Shown: in pieces, positions 52,178 to 62,793 of the stretch | Numbering within the stretch: the first letter of the stretch is position 1 | Layout of the letters: each line of letters begins with the position of its first letter | Assembly (NCBI GenBank): GCA_911810475.1 | Contig: OU461276.1 | Location: forward strand, 2,853,501 to 2,917,500 | Direction of reading: 5' to 3' | DNA: 64,000 nt | DNA from: Candidatus Celerinatantimonas neptuna | GTDB taxonomy: Bacteria > Pseudomonadota > Gammaproteobacteria > Enterobacterales > Celerinatantimonadaceae | Made by a program: the position numbers and the translations under genes | Notes under the pieces: generated by a model | Databases searched by the model: none | Told to the model about the DNA's origin: nothing | Seen by the model: only the letters and a program-made list of their open reading frames with translations

Positions 52178-53932
52178 TTATTTGACGTCGATGTATTTCA
52201 GGAAGTTTCCTAAAAAGTCTTTTTGTGGCCACATAATGACATTTTTGTGCCATAAAAAGATTTGTGTCCGGGAGAATGAACCGATACCGACACAGTCATT
52301 CACTAAAATTTGGTTGAGTTTTCGGTAAATTTTGGTGCGCTCCGGCCCGGGTTGTAATGTTGAGGCTTTTTCAAACAATTTGTTGTATTCCGGGTTGTTA
52401 TAGTTGGCACTGTTCGAACCAGGTGAACGATATGGGCCGTAGAATAACTGAAGCGTGTTTTGAGCGTCAGGGTAATCTAAGCTCCAGCCCATTGGGATTA
52501 ATTGCGTTTTACTGTTTTTAAGATCCCGGTTAAAGTCACCAAACGTTGCATATGTTTTGAGCTTAATTTTATTTTTCGGATAGCCAATTTTCAGCAGATT
52601 ACCTCGGAACTGTTCAAAGAACTGTCGATCCTGTACATTGGCCATCGCTGGATAATACAAAACGGGTAGGTTGTGTTTATTCCAGCCATATTTTTTCAGT
52701 AATTTTTGGGCGCCTGGAATATCCTGAGTGATAGACGATTTATTCATATTTGGATCAAATCCTTCTGTGCCAGGGACAATGAAACCCGGATAGGCATGCC
52801 CAAGGCCCAGATAGAAACGATTGATGCGTTGCGGCCAGTTGAATGATTTAATAATGGCACAGCGTAGTGCTTTATTTTGTGCATTAATTTTTGGATTTTT
52901 AGAAAAACCAAAATATTCGTTATCAAAGTTGAACAGGTTAAAGACAAAGCCTGATTCTGTAGTGACCCGGTAGTTATATTTTTTTGCGTATGCCGGTCTT
53001 AGCTTAACGGGATCTTTTGAAGATAACACTTCGTTCATCTGATCATTGGTTAATTTGGTATTGACAATTTCATTGCCTTTGGTGAATGAATTCCAACGGG
53101 CAGAAGGTTCACTAATCCAGTAGAATTCAACCTTATCCATAATCGGTAGTGTTTTTCCCTGTAAAGAGGCTAAGCCGCGTCCACCTTCGGTTTTAGGGTT
53201 ATAGCCTTCCTGTTTCAGATTAAACACTTCATGACGGTAGTGTGGGTTTTTAACCAGAACCGTTTTGGTTGAATTGGTGGAAATCAGTTTATAAGGTCCG
53301 CTGCCGACCGGATGGGTGCCAAACAGGCGACCATATTTTTGCACGGCTTCTTTTGGAACCACTGCTGAATACCCCATCGCCAGTGTATACATGAATTGGG
53401 GGTAGGGTTTGGTCAGTTTGATTTGGATGGTGTATCGGTTCAGAGCTTTAAGACCTGCAACGGGTTTGTTGTAATCGGCCCCATCTTTTGCCCACTGATC
53501 AAGCCCGACGATTTTACCGGCCCAGAGCCATTCACCCTGTGAGTGATTTTTAGGGTCGAAATTCCGTTCGATTGAGTAGACGAAATCTTGTGCTGTGACT
53601 TCCCGGCCTTTGCCGTTTTTAAAGGCCGGATCATTGATAAAATGAACCCCTTTTTTGATTTTGAAGGTATAGGTGAGCCCGTTTTTAGAGATGGCTGGCA
53701 TACCAACTGCCAGGTCGGGTTCTAACTGGAAAGGTACTTTAAGATATTTATATTGATACAGGGTGTCATAGACAGCAGTAACAATTTCATTGCTGTATTG
53801 TGTACTGGCCTGGGTTGGGTCAAATGTTCTTGGTGTCCCGTTATCGGAAAATTTAAGTACTTTGGGAGTTTGTGCCATAGCACAGGAACAGGCCACAATG
53901 GCTGCTAAAGGTAATAATTTAGAGATTTTCAT
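52178..53932 (-). CDS. Peptide-binding protein (OppA-type), copy 2
   Basis: 584 residues. Signal MKISKLLPLAAIVACSCAMA before QTPK; IVAC resembles a lipobox, but copy 1 has none, so signal peptidase I cleavage is likelier. The body parallels copy 1 almost residue by residue (KNHSQGEWLWAGKIVG, FGTHPVGSGPYKLIST, DYPDAQNTLQLFYGPYRSPGSNSANYNNPEYNKLF). Differences cluster in the ligand-facing middle (about 215-300). It has its own promoter and terminator and presumably shares the permease with copy 1. Confidence 0.93.
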   Translation of the reverse strand: MKISKLLPLAAIVACSCAMAQTPKVLKFSDNGTPRTFDPTQASTQYSNEIVTAVYDTLYQYKYLKVPFQLEPDLAVGMPAISKNGLTYTFKIKKGVHFINDPAFKNGKGREVTAQDFVYSIERNFDPKNHSQGEWLWAGKIVGLDQWAKDGADYNKPVAGLKALNRYTIQIKLTKPYPQFMYTLAMGYSAVVPKEAVQKYGRLFGTHPVGSGPYKLISTNSTKTVLVKNPHYRHEVFNLKQEGYNPKTEGGRGLASLQGKTLPIMDKVEFYWISEPSARWNSFTKGNEIVNTKLTNDQMNEVLSSKDPVKLRPAYAKKYNYRVTTESGFVFNLFNFDNEYFGFSKNPKINAQNKALRCAIIKSFNWPQRINRFYLGLGHAYPGFIVPGTEGFDPNMNKSSITQDIPGAQKLLKKYGWNKHNLPVLYYPAMANVQDRQFFEQFRGNLLKIGYPKNKIKLKTYATFGDFNRDLKNSKTQLIPMGWSLDYPDAQNTLQLFYGPYRSPGSNSANYNNPEYNKLFEKASTLQPGPERTKIYRKLNQILVNDCVGIGSFSRTQIFLWHKNVIMWPQKDFLGNFLKYIDVK

Positions 53933-54368
53933 GTGTGTTTACTTCCATGTCGGTCCATTTAGTGGAGCGATCTATTAATAGAATGGATATGAAAGAAATT
54001 TATTTATCAGGTTATTTAAATACGTCATTCATAATATTCATGTCAACCAGAAGATAAGAAAAGTGGTTAAAGTTGAAGGTTCTGTGTGCCTCGTTATTTT
54101 TGGTGATAAATTCCAGACAAAATAAATTATGGGGAATGTGAAGCTGATTTTCTGGAGACTGGCCATATATGGAGGGATAACCATAACCCGGTATGATAAG
54201 GCTGCTTTAACAGATGGCTACAGCGGCCCAGATTTCTCTTAAATTCAAACTTTAGTTTTATGTAAGAAAGTCATCATGACACGCTATAAATAGCGGGTTA
54301 GTCGCAATTTTTCATTCCGAATTGAAGCTAAGATAAGTCACCGAACATTGATTCAATGACTTATCCTG
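53933..54368. other. Intergenic stretch upstream of copy 2 binding protein
   Basis: No gene is visible. It holds the copy 2 promoter (54015-54044). The remainder is A+T-rich with no convincing hairpin, up to the inverted-repeat element at 54369. Confidence 0.5.
54015..54044 (-). promoter_or_regulatory. Sigma-70 promoter of copy 2 binding protein
   Basis: On the minus strand, TTGACA (54039-54044), 18 bases, TATTTA (54015-54020), 83 bases before the ATG. Confidence 0.6.
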
Positions 54369-54454
54369 GGGCGTGTTGACGTTTAGCGGTTGAATTTTGT
54401 TTAAATGAAACGCGTTTTGAGCTGCAAAAACCATCGCCAAACTTCAACACGCCC
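54369..54454. repeat. Dispersed repeat with terminal inverted repeats, copy B
   Basis: 86 bases bounded by GGGCGTGTTGACGTTTAGCG and the complement of GGGCGTGTTGAAGTTTGGCG (18 of 20 identical). Its reverse complement aligns with copy A after grpE, lacking that copy's ten-base insert. The ends look complete. It lies 69 bases beyond the end of the symporter gene and could act as its transcription end. No coding capacity. Confidence 0.7.
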
Positions 54455-54522
54455 TAACATGTCTCATTTATTCCCGTTTTATTATCTGGAATGTTCAACC
54501 TTTTTAGGCCAATTGTCAGATA

Positions 54523-55794
54523 TTAAAATTCAGCGGGGTTATTTGCAGATTTAATGTTAGCCTCTGCTGCTGTTTCGGGTTCTTCGACGAGTGAATCGAT
54601 AATAACGGCACATGCAGCATCGCCTGTAATGTTTAGTGCGGTACGGATCATGTCGAAGATACGATCAAGTGCAAATAATAGAGGTAATCCTTCAATTGGG
54701 ATTCCAGCAGCCAGCAAGACGGCAACGACTAGAAATGTTGGCCCTGGAACGCCTGCCTGACCCACAGCTCCGATAGTCGCTGTCACAATAATCGCAATAT
54801 ATGCACCCATTGATAAGTCGATATGGAATAGCTGCGCGAAGAAGATTGCGACTAGTCCATAGTAGATGGCATTACCTGTCATATTGATGGTTGCACCCAA
54901 CGGTAAAACAAACGAAACTGTTGCGTTTTTAACCCCTAATTCATTTTCAACTGTATCTAAATTGACGGGTAGCGTTGCCATAGATGATGCTGTAGAAAGT
55001 GCGACAGCCTGCGGTTTTTTCATTGCTTTAATAAATGCAAAAGCAGATGTCTTACTGCACAGTTGAACCATCAGAGGGTAGACGATGAATCCGAAGATGG
55101 CGATGCCCAATACAAATACTAAGAATAGCTTAATGACAACGGTCAGAGCACTGAATCCGAAGGTCCCGACTGCTTCAGACATGAGTCCGAATACGCCAAT
55201 AGGGGCAACCAGCATTACTTTATTGATCATCCATACCAGCACGTCCATTGTTGCATCAATTCCTTTGACCAGAGGTTCTCGCCGTGTTTTTTCGAGTTTT
55301 GACAGGCCAATGCCGAAAAACATACTGAAAATAAGGATTTGAATGATGTTTGCATGTGTCAGAGAGGTAAATATGTTGGTTGGGATCATGCCGGTGATGG
55401 TTGCCCAAAAACCGGCGACCTGTCCTTTATCAGCATATTGGCTAGAGAACATATGTTGGACAGTGGTGATATCGATTCCACTACCGGGTTTGAATATTGC
55501 CCCGAGTAATAGTGCCATTGCGACGGCTATTGCAGAGGTAATGGCGAAATAGGCAATGGTACTTAAACCAATTTTTCCGGTATTTCCGGTGTTACCAAGA
55601 CTTGCTGACCCGGAAATGATGGCAACAATGACCAGTGGAATAACCAACATCTTGATTAAATTAATGAAAATCGTTCCAAGTGGCGTAAATATGGCGGCTC
55701 TTGGCCCCATGAGTGCACCCACTAATGTTCCGACAACCATTGCAATAACGACCTGTACTCCGATATTGCGTAGATATTGACTCTTAAGTGACAC
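54523..55794 (-). CDS. Dicarboxylate/amino acid:cation symporter (DAACS family)
   Basis: 423 residues. Eight membrane helices with two re-entrant hairpins are expected. Signature parts: IKMLVIPLVIVAIISGSASLG near 50, the serine-rich hairpin ALSTASSMATLPVNLDTV (about 265-282), NMTGNAIYYG (about 304-313) in place of the NMDGT motif, and GVPGPTFLVVAVLLAAGIPIEG. It imports C4-dicarboxylates, glutamate or similar with Na+ or H+. The altered NMDGT motif leaves substrate and ion open. Confidence 0.92.
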   Translation of the reverse strand: MSLKSQYLRNIGVQVVIAMVVGTLVGALMGPRAAIFTPLGTIFINLIKMLVIPLVIVAIISGSASLGNTGNTGKIGLSTIAYFAITSAIAVAMALLLGAIFKPGSGIDITTVQHMFSSQYADKGQVAGFWATITGMIPTNIFTSLTHANIIQILIFSMFFGIGLSKLEKTRREPLVKGIDATMDVLVWMINKVMLVAPIGVFGLMSEAVGTFGFSALTVVIKLFLVFVLGIAIFGFIVYPLMVQLCSKTSAFAFIKAMKKPQAVALSTASSMATLPVNLDTVENELGVKNATVSFVLPLGATINMTGNAIYYGLVAIFFAQLFHIDLSMGAYIAIIVTATIGAVGQAGVPGPTFLVVAVLLAAGIPIEGLPLLFALDRIFDMIRTALNITGDAACAVIIDSLVEEPETAAEANIKSANNPAEF

Positions 55795-56342
55795 GCTTTG
55801 CTCCTTAGCTGTCTATTTTATTGATATTGTTATTTTTGGAATGATTACTTATAAAAATACCATAAATAGGCTGAAAATATCATTGATTAAACGCATTTTT
55901 GGATGGAAATTTTGAAAAATTATCTAGTGATATATTTAAATAGATAGGAATCAACGCATTGGAATAAAACGCTAAAATTGAACGTTATAATCTTTAATTT
56001 ACAGGTTAATCATTTGATAATGGATGCTTTTTAATTGATTATATTGGATTTAATCATATTAAAAAGATTATTAAATTATTGTTTTGGATGAGCGTGTATG
56101 AATAGGCATATAGAATTATGGAATTTTTATTCATATCGGGATACAATTTTATGGGGTGATTTGTTCGTGAATTTTACGGTTGATTTACTTTGATATTCAG
56201 AGTGAATTACAACGCGATAATGCTTCTTTAGTCTGGATTTATAAGTGTTAGCTGTGTATGATCCGCGGAATTTGTCAAAAATTTGTGGCTTGAGTAATTT
56301 TGCTCGTTTTTGTCGTGTCGACGCTCTAGTTAGGAGGTTGCT
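55795..56342. other. Divergent control region, symporter and carAB
   Basis: 548 very A+T-rich bases with no gene. They include the carAB promoter with paired ARG boxes (56097-56147) and a long carA leader of about 190 bases that may carry further pyrimidine or purine control. I saw no clear attenuator hairpin. Confidence 0.5.
56097..56147 (+). promoter_or_regulatory. carAB promoter with paired ArgR boxes
   Basis: TGAATAGGCATATA (56099-56112) and GGAATTTTTATTCA (56120-56133) fit the ARG-box core TGAATnnnnATTCA, the second at all but one position. Their starts are 21 bases apart, the standard 18+3 spacing of box pairs. A -10 TACAAT (56142-56147) follows, so the second box covers the -35 region. 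Arginine repression of carAB is known in E. coli. Confidence 0.7.
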
Positions 56343-57485
56343 TTGAGCAAGTCAGCGTTGCTGGTCTTAGAAGACGGGACCGTTTTCCACGGAACCGCAA
56401 TCGGTGCCGATGGTTACGCCATTGGAGAAGTTGTTTTCAATACGTCTATGACGGGATATCAGGAAATACTCACTGATCCATCATATGCCCGCCAAATTAT
56501 TACTTTCACCTATCCTCATATTGGAAATTACGGAACAACACCTGAAGATGAGGAAGCATCTAAGATTGTAGCCAGTGGCCTGGTTATTCGTGATTTGCCC
56601 CTCCTTGCCAGTAACTTTCGAAGTACTCAAAGTTTGAGTGAATATCTTAAAGTAAAAAATGTTGTTGCTATTGCCGACATCGATACGCGTAAACTGACCC
56701 GGTTATTACGTGAAAAAGGTGCGCAAAAAGGCTGCATTATTGCTGACGATTCTTTAACTGAAACTCAAGCATTGAAAAAAGCGCGAGCTTTTAGTGGCTT
56801 GAAAGGTTTGGATCTGGCAAAAGAAGTTTCGACCGAGTCTGTTTATACCTGGGCGCAGGGAAGCTGGTCTCTGGACGCAGGTTATAAAGAATTAAACGAG
56901 CCTCACTACCATATTGTTGCTTACGATTTTGGTGTAAAGCGTAATATTTTAAGGTTACTGGTTGATCGGGGGTGTAAAGTGACGGTCGTTCCAGCTCAGA
57001 CCAGTGCCGATGATGTTCTTAAGCTAAATCCCGATGGGATTTTTCTTTCAAATGGGCCTGGTGATCCAGAGCCTTGTGATTATGCTATTGAAGCCATCAA
57101 GGTATTTTTGGATAAATCATTACCTGTTTTTGGGATCTGTCTCGGTCATCAGTTATTGGCGTTAGCCAGCGGCGCAAAAACAATGAAAATGAAATTTGGT
57201 CATCATGGTGGTAACCATCCGGTTAAAGATCTTAAACATAACCGGGTGATGATTACAGCTCAGAACCATGGCTTTGCAGTGGATGAGAAAACGTTGCCGG
57301 ATAATATCGAAGTGACTCATGTGTCTCTATTTGATGGAACCTTGCAAGGGCTTCATCGTCTTGATAAGCCTGCGTTTAGTTTCCAGGGACATCCTGAGGC
57401 GAGTCCGGGTCCTCATGACGCGGCTCCTTTATTCGACCATTTTATCGAGTTAATTGACCAGTATCGTCTGGCTCAGTCTGCTTAA
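56343..57485 (+). CDS. carA: Carbamoyl-phosphate synthase small subunit
   Basis: 380 residues. It starts with TTG, as E. coli carA does, with TAGGAGG at ideal spacing. The N-terminal domain is [18 protein letters not shown]. The class I glutaminase has Cys266 in [16 protein letters not shown], with a later His-Glu in [21 protein letters not shown]. It releases ammonia from glutamine and channels it to CarB. The product feeds arginine and pyrimidine synthesis. Confidence 0.97.
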   Translation: MSKSALLVLEDGTVFHGTAIGADGYAIGEVVFNTSMTGYQEILTDPSYARQIITFTYPHIGNYGTTPEDEEASKIVASGLVIRDLPLLASNFRSTQSLSEYLKVKNVVAIADIDTRKLTRLLREKGAQKGCIIADDSLTETQALKKARAFSGLKGLDLAKEVSTESVYTWAQGSWSLDAGYKELNEPHYHIVAYDFGVKRNILRLLVDRGCKVTVVPAQTSADDVLKLNPDGIFLSNGPGDPEPCDYAIEAIKVFLDKSLPVFGICLGHQLLALASGAKTMKMKFGHHGGNHPVKDLKHNRVMITAQNHGFAVDEKTLPDNIEVTHVSLFDGTLQGLHRLDKPAFSFQGHPEASPGPHDAAPLFDHFIELIDQYRLAQSA

Positions 57486-57503
57486 ACAAGGATCTCTGCA
57501 ACC

Positions 57504-60500
57504 ATGCCAAAACGTAATGATTTAAAAACTATCCTGATTCTGGGGGCTGGGCCTATTGTCATCGGTCAGGCTTGTGAATTTGATTATTCTGGAGCGCAAG
57601 CCTGTAAAGCTCTTCGGGAAGAAGGTTTTCGGGTTGTTCTGGTGAATTCTAACCCGGCAACCATTATGACTGATCCTGAAATGGCTGATGCGACTTATAT
57701 TGAGCCGATTCATTGGGAAGTCGTTGAAAAGATAATTGAAAAAGAACGTCCTGACGCGCTGTTGCCAACGATGGGCGGCCAGACCGCACTTAATTGTGCA
57801 CTTGATTTAGAGAAACATGGCGTTTTATCGAAATACCAGGTTGAAATGATCGGTGCAACTGCTGATGCAATTGATAAAGCGGAAGATCGTCAGCGTTTTG
57901 ATTTAGCCATGCGTGAGATTGGACTGGAATGTCCTCGTTCCGGGTTGGCTCACAACATGGATGAAGCCTATGTTGTTTTAGATAAGGTCGGATTCCCATG
58001 TATTATTCGTCCTTCATTTACGATGGGGGGCAGTGGCGGTGGCATTGCTTATAATAAAGATGAATTCGAGGAAATTTGTACTCGCGGTTTAGATCTTTCT
58101 CCGACTAATGAGCTGTTGATTGATGAGAGTTTGATTGGTTGGAAAGAATATGAAATGGAAGTGATTCGTGATAAAGCGGATAACTGCATCATTGTCTGTT
58201 CAATTGAAAATTTTGATCCGATGGGAGTTCATACCGGAGATTCTATTACGGTCGCGCCAGCTCAGACATTGACCGATAAAGAATATCAGTTGATGCGAAA
58301 TGCTTCGTTAGCTGTACTCCGGGAAATTGGTGTGGAAACCGGCGGTTCGAATGTTCAATTTGGGATCAATCCTGACAATGGCAGAATGGTTATTATTGAA
58401 ATGAATCCAAGGGTGTCCCGCTCTTCAGCCCTGGCATCAAAAGCGACCGGGTTTCCAATTGCCAAAGTAGCTGCGAAGCTTGCTATTGGCTATACCCTTG
58501 ATGAATTACATAATGACATCACCGGGGGAAAAACACCTGCATCGTTTGAACCCTCAATCGATTATGTCGTCACTAAAATTCCACGTTTTAATTTTGAAAA
58601 ATTTGCCGGGTGTAATGATCGTCTGACGACGCAGATGAAATCTGTCGGCGAAGTCATGGCTATTGGGCGTAATCAGCAGGAATCGTTGCACAAGGCCTTA
58701 CGGAGTCTTGAAACGGGAGCAACAGGTTTTGACCCACAGGTTGATCTGAATGATCCTCAGGCGATGGCTGAAATTCGTCATCAGTTGATTGATGTGGGCG
58801 GCGAGCGGATTTGGTACATCGCAGATGCTTTTCGTGCAGGGATGAGTGTTGACGATATTTTTTCTTTGACCAAAATCGATCCTTGGTTCCTTGTTCAGAT
58901 TGAAGACATCATTAATGATGAGAAGATGGTGGCTCAGAGAGGCTTTGCCAGTCTGACAAAAGAAGAGTTACGCCGGTTGAAACGAAAAGGATTCAGCGAT
59001 GCGCGTCTGGCCAGTCTGACAGGGGTCGGAGAAGGTGAAATCCGTAAACTGCGCCAGCGTCATCATATTTTGCCAGTTTATAAACGTGTTGATACCTGTG
59101 CTGCCGAGTTTGCTACAGATACAGCTTACATGTATTCAAGCTATGATGAAGAGTGTGAAGCGAATCCATCGAATCATAAGAAAATTATGGTTCTGGGTGG
59201 CGGGCCGAACCGGATCGGGCAAGGGATTGAGTTTGATTATTGCTGTGTCCATGCGGCGTTGGCAATGAGAGAAGATGGTTATGAAACTATCATGGTTAAC
59301 TGTAACCCTGAAACCGTTTCAACTGACTATGATACATCTGACAGACTTTACTTTGAACCGGTCACTCTGGAAGATGTACTTGAAATTGTTCGTGTTGAAA
59401 ATCCAACAGGGGTGATTGTTCAATATGGTGGTCAGACCCCATTAAAATTAGCTCGGGCACTGGAAGCTGCTGGTGTTTCTATTATTGGTACATCTCCTGA
59501 TGCGATTGATAGGGCCGAAGACCGTGAGCGTTTCCAGCAGGCTGTAGAACGTTTAGGGTTAAAGCAGCCTGACAATGTAACAGTAACAGCATTAACCGAT
59601 GCCGTTGCAAGAGCGCAAGAAATCGGTTATCCCCTGGTTGTTCGTCCTTCTTATGTTTTGGGTGGTCGGGCAATGGAAATCGTTTATGATGAACAAGATT
59701 TACGACGTTATTTTACTGAGGCCGTGAGTGTTTCAAATGAGTCGCCTGTCTTGTTAGATCATTTTCTGGATGATGCGATTGAAGTTGATGTTGATGCTGT
59801 GTGTGATGGTGAGCTGGTCGTCATTGGTGGTATTATGGAACATATCGAACAGGCCGGGGTTCACTCAGGGGATTCGGCCTGTTCTCTTCCACCGTATTCC
59901 TTAAGCCAGAGTGTTCAGGATGATATGCGCTCACAAGTGAAGGCGCTGGCTCTGGAATTAGGTGTTGTCGGGCTGATGAATGTGCAATTTGCGGTGAAAG
60001 GTGATCAGATTTACCTTATTGAGGTGAATCCACGGGCCGCCAGGACAGTCCCTTTTGTGTCTAAAGTCACAGGTGTTCCACTTGCCAAAATTGCAGCGCG
60101 GGTTATGGCGGGGCAGAGTCTGAGTGAACAAGGGTTTGTTGCCGAAGTTATTCCTCCTTATTATTCGGTTAAAGAAGTCGTTTTACCTTTTAATAAATTC
60201 CCAGGTGTTGATCCGATTCTCGGACCTGAGATGCGCTCGACAGGTGAAGCTATGGGCGTAGGTAAAACTTTTGCAGAAGCGTATTCAAAAGCAGAGCTGG
60301 GGATTGGGAATGACAACCAGGAAGTTGGCCGGGTGCTACTATCTGTACGTAATTCTGATAAACATCGGGTTGTTGAATTAGCCCGTATGCTGCAAAAGCA
60401 AGGATATGAGTTAGATGCGACCCATGGTACGGCTGTTGCGTTGGGAGAGGCTGGGATTTATCCGCGGTTAGTGAATAAAGTTCAGGAAGGACGCCCTCAT

Positions 60501-60728
60501 ATTCGTGATCGGATTAAAAATGGCGAGTATACCTATATTGTCAATACGACTGAAGGTCGACAGGCTATTCAAGATTCGAAACAGTTGCGCCGGGCAGCTC
60601 TTCAGGAGAAAGTCAATTATTCGACAACTCTCAATGGAGCTTTTGCAACCTGTAAAGCACATACAGCAGATAATCGCGCTAGTGTTTCATCGATTCAAGA
60701 ACTTCATCAGCGTATTCAAAGTGTATAA
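57504..60728 (+). CDS. carB: Carbamoyl-phosphate synthase large subunit
   Basis: 1074 residues made of two homologous ATP-grasp halves ([30 protein letters not shown] at the start; [30 protein letters not shown] near 560). The first half makes carboxyphosphate and carbamate, the second carbamoyl phosphate. The final 130 residues form the allosteric domain that binds UMP or ornithine. It lies 18 bases after carA in one operon. Confidence 0.98.
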   Translation: MPKRNDLKTILILGAGPIVIGQACEFDYSGAQACKALREEGFRVVLVNSNPATIMTDPEMADATYIEPIHWEVVEKIIEKERPDALLPTMGGQTALNCALDLEKHGVLSKYQVEMIGATADAIDKAEDRQRFDLAMREIGLECPRSGLAHNMDEAYVVLDKVGFPCIIRPSFTMGGSGGGIAYNKDEFEEICTRGLDLSPTNELLIDESLIGWKEYEMEVIRDKADNCIIVCSIENFDPMGVHTGDSITVAPAQTLTDKEYQLMRNASLAVLREIGVETGGSNVQFGINPDNGRMVIIEMNPRVSRSSALASKATGFPIAKVAAKLAIGYTLDELHNDITGGKTPASFEPSIDYVVTKIPRFNFEKFAGCNDRLTTQMKSVGEVMAIGRNQQESLHKALRSLETGATGFDPQVDLNDPQAMAEIRHQLIDVGGERIWYIADAFRAGMSVDDIFSLTKIDPWFLVQIEDIINDEKMVAQRGFASLTKEELRRLKRKGFSDARLASLTGVGEGEIRKLRQRHHILPVYKRVDTCAAEFATDTAYMYSSYDEECEANPSNHKKIMVLGGGPNRIGQGIEFDYCCVHAALAMREDGYETIMVNCNPETVSTDYDTSDRLYFEPVTLEDVLEIVRVENPTGVIVQYGGQTPLKLARALEAAGVSIIGTSPDAIDRAEDRERFQQAVERLGLKQPDNVTVTALTDAVARAQEIGYPLVVRPSYVLGGRAMEIVYDEQDLRRYFTEAVSVSNESPVLLDHFLDDAIEVDVDAVCDGELVVIGGIMEHIEQAGVHSGDSACSLPPYSLSQSVQDDMRSQVKALALELGVVGLMNVQFAVKGDQIYLIEVNPRAARTVPFVSKVTGVPLAKIAARVMAGQSLSEQGFVAEVIPPYYSVKEVVLPFNKFPGVDPILGPEMRSTGEAMGVGKTFAEAYSKAELGIGNDNQEVGRVLLSVRNSDKHRVVELARMLQKQGYELDATHGTAVALGEAGIYPRLVNKVQEGRPHIRDRIKNGEYTYIVNTTEGRQAIQDSKQLRRAALQEKVNYSTTLNGAFATCKAHTADNRASVSSIQELHQRIQSV

Positions 60729-60736
60729 CAATAATA

Positions 60737-60756
60737 AGGTGGGGCTTCACCCACCT
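60737..60756 (+). terminator. Hairpin after carB
   Basis: AGGTGGG and CCCACCT pair around GCTTCA. There is no T-run; a second, weaker stem at 60798-60825 is followed by six T residues before the greA ribosome site. Confidence 0.6.
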
Positions 60757-60797
60757 GTTAATTCACGCTAAACTAATAACTTTATGGTTAAAGAATG

Positions 60798-60832
60798 TTG
60801 ATCTGGGAGATATCATTATTTCCCGGATTTTT
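60798..60832 (+). terminator. Terminator-like stem before greA
   Basis: TCTGGGAGA and TTTCCCGGA can pair, with one G-U, around a nine-base A+T-rich loop, then ATTTTTTG. It sits 25 bases before the greA ATG and may limit read-through from carB. Confidence 0.5.
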
Positions 60833-60856
60833 TGTTTTCAGTAGAAAGGGCAAAGC

Positions 60857-61336
60857 ATGAATCAGATTCCAATGACTGTGCGGGGCGCGCAGAAATTACG
60901 TGAAGAGCTGGATTATCTAAAAACAGTGAGGCGTCCTGAGATTACGGCCGCAATTGCTGAAGCGCGTGAGCATGGCGATTTGAAAGAGAATGCAGAATAT
61001 CATGCCGCGCGGGAGCAGCAAGGCTTTTGTGAAGGGCGGGTTCAGGAAATCGAAAGTAAATTATCAAATGTTCAGGTCATTGATGTAAGCAAGATCCCGA
61101 ATGTTGGAAAAGTTATTTTTGGCTCAACGGTTTCGCTTGTAAATGTTGATACAGACCAGGAAGTATCGTATCAGATTGTTGGTGACGATGAAGCTGACAT
61201 CAAAGCAAATCGGATTTCTGTCAATTCACCAATTGCCCGGGGGTTAATCGGGAAGATGGTTGATGACGTCGTGGAAGTTAAGACCCCTGGTGGTGTTGTC
61301 GAATATGAAATTACCCAAGTTGAATATATTGTCTAA
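60857..61336 (+). CDS. greA: Transcription elongation factor GreA
   Basis: 159 residues. The N-terminal coiled coil carries [16 protein letters not shown], whose acidic tip enters the RNA polymerase secondary channel. The C-terminal FKBP-like domain has [17 protein letters not shown] and [23 protein letters not shown]. It stimulates cleavage of backtracked RNA. Tandem terminators follow. Confidence 0.97.
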   Translation: MNQIPMTVRGAQKLREELDYLKTVRRPEITAAIAEAREHGDLKENAEYHAAREQQGFCEGRVQEIESKLSNVQVIDVSKIPNVGKVIFGSTVSLVNVDTDQEVSYQIVGDDEADIKANRISVNSPIARGLIGKMVDDVVEVKTPGGVVEYEITQVEYIV

Positions 61337-61343
61337 TCTTTGT

Positions 61344-61368
61344 AAAGCGGCCTATATGGCCGCTTTTT
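61344..61368 (+). terminator. First terminator after greA
   Basis: AAAGCGGCC/GGCCGCTTT with loop TATAT and a T-run. Confidence 0.93.
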
Positions 61369-61410
61369 GATAAGAGATATAATTGAGTTTGATTCTGCCC
61401 CTTGATATTA

Positions 61411-61431
61411 AGCGCCTGATGGCGCTTTTTT
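61411..61431 (+). terminator. Second terminator after greA
   Basis: AGCGCC/GGCGCT with loop TGAT and six T residues, about 40 bases after the first. The remaining 200 bases to yhbY hold nothing I recognise. Confidence 0.85.
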
Positions 61432-61635
61432 GATCTCGGATTGAGGTTAATTTATCAATGTAATCATTTGATATACAAACTAATCTGATTGGTTTAAACG
61501 AATGGAATTTTTTTCTGAAATTCCATATTCTGCAAAAGAACCTCAATATCGGATTGAATTCAATATTGCAGAGCGAGAAATATTTTTAAAAATGTGCAGG
61601 TAAGTTTGAAAAGGAAGTACGGCAAAGCCGCACTA

Positions 61636-61932
61636 TTAAGTTCTGGGCAGAGAAATTTTAGCTTCATCACCTGGGCGGTAATATATAGCAATACTACCTA
61701 TGGTCTGAATTAAAGTTGATTGAGTATTCGTTGCAATTGTTTCAGCAATTTGTTGTTTTAGTTCTCGATCATCTGTCGGAATTTTAACTTTAATGAGTTC
61801 ATGGTGCGCTAAGGCAATCTCAATTTCAGCTAATACACCTTCGGTTAAACCGTTACTTCCCAGTAAAACAACCGGTTTGAGTTTGTGAGCTAAACCTTTG
61901 AGATACTGTTTTTGTTTATTAGATAATGGCAT
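61636..61932 (-). CDS. yhbY: Ribosome-associated RNA-binding protein YhbY
   Basis: 98 residues from ATG 61932 (MPLSNKQKQYLKGLAHKLKP). The CRS1-YhbY fold has the GxxG-like loop VLLGSNGLTEGVLAEIEIALAHHELIKVKIP, almost identical to the E. coli protein, which binds 50S precursors. The frame is open 14 codons upstream but without a family match there. It is divergent from rlmE, as in E. coli. Confidence 0.95.
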   Translation of the reverse strand: MPLSNKQKQYLKGLAHKLKPVVLLGSNGLTEGVLAEIEIALAHHELIKVKIPTDDRELKQQIAETIATNTQSTLIQTIGSIAIYYRPGDEAKISLPRT

Positions 61933-62103
61933 CTTTTTATTTCTAGGGGTTGAAAAATTACATTTTACCGCCATCTATTGAATCATCCAACTGGAATCTC
62001 AGTATAACTAGGTTAGACGCTGCTAAGGGATTTTTGGTGTTTGATGCATTTTATTGTATATCATTATTGGTGAATGGGCTGGCAGCGATTAAAATGATAA
62101 GAT

Positions 62104-62733
62104 ATGGCAAAGAAGAAACATTCGGCGAGTTCTAAGCGCTGGCTTACTGAACATCATGATGACTATTATGTTCAACAAGCCAAAAAACAGGGATTACGTT
62201 CACGTGCAGTTTTCAAAATTGAAGAAATCCAACAACGTGATAAGTTGATTCGTCCTGGAATGACTGTCGTCGATTTAGGTGCAGCTCCAGGAGGTTGGTC
62301 ACAGTATGCTGTGTCCCAATTAGGTGATAATGGTCGGGTTATTGCTTGCGATTTATTACCGATGGATCCGATTGCAGGGGTTGATTTTCTGCAGGGTGAT
62401 TTTAGAGAAGAACTAGTTCTCAATGCGATTTTAACTCGGGTTGGCGAACAGAAAGTTGATGTAATTCTGTCCGATATGGCACCGAATATGAGTGGTAATT
62501 TAGGTGTCGATCAATCCAGAGCGATGTATTTAGTTGAACTTGCATTGGATATGTGCCGCGATGTATTGGCGCCGGGCGGAAGTTTTGTAGTGAAAGTTTT
62601 TCAGGGCGAGGGCTTTGAAGTATATATCAAGGACGTTCGTGAGTTGTTTGGGTCGGTCAAAGTCCGGAAACCGGATTCATCACGTTCCCGATCACGTGAA
62701 GTTTATGTTGTAGCGAGCGGCTTTAAACTATAG
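62104..62733 (+). CDS. rlmE: 23S rRNA 2'-O-ribose methyltransferase RlmE (FtsJ)
   Basis: 209 residues. The catalytic tetrad Lys38, Asp124, Lys164, Glu199 falls at exactly the E. coli positions. SAM motif [15 protein letters not shown] (about 55-69), then SDMAPNMSG and [10 protein letters not shown]. It methylates U2552 of the A loop in the 50S subunit and is a heat-shock protein in E. coli. It lies 60 bases before ftsH. Confidence 0.98.
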   Translation: MAKKKHSASSKRWLTEHHDDYYVQQAKKQGLRSRAVFKIEEIQQRDKLIRPGMTVVDLGAAPGGWSQYAVSQLGDNGRVIACDLLPMDPIAGVDFLQGDFREELVLNAILTRVGEQKVDVILSDMAPNMSGNLGVDQSRAMYLVELALDMCRDVLAPGGSFVVKVFQGEGFEVYIKDVRELFGSVKVRKPDSSRSRSREVYVVASGFKL

Positions 62734-62793
62734 TAGGCTACATTACATTTAATGTGGTTGTTATTTAATTACCCATCTACAGAGGTCTTAGTC

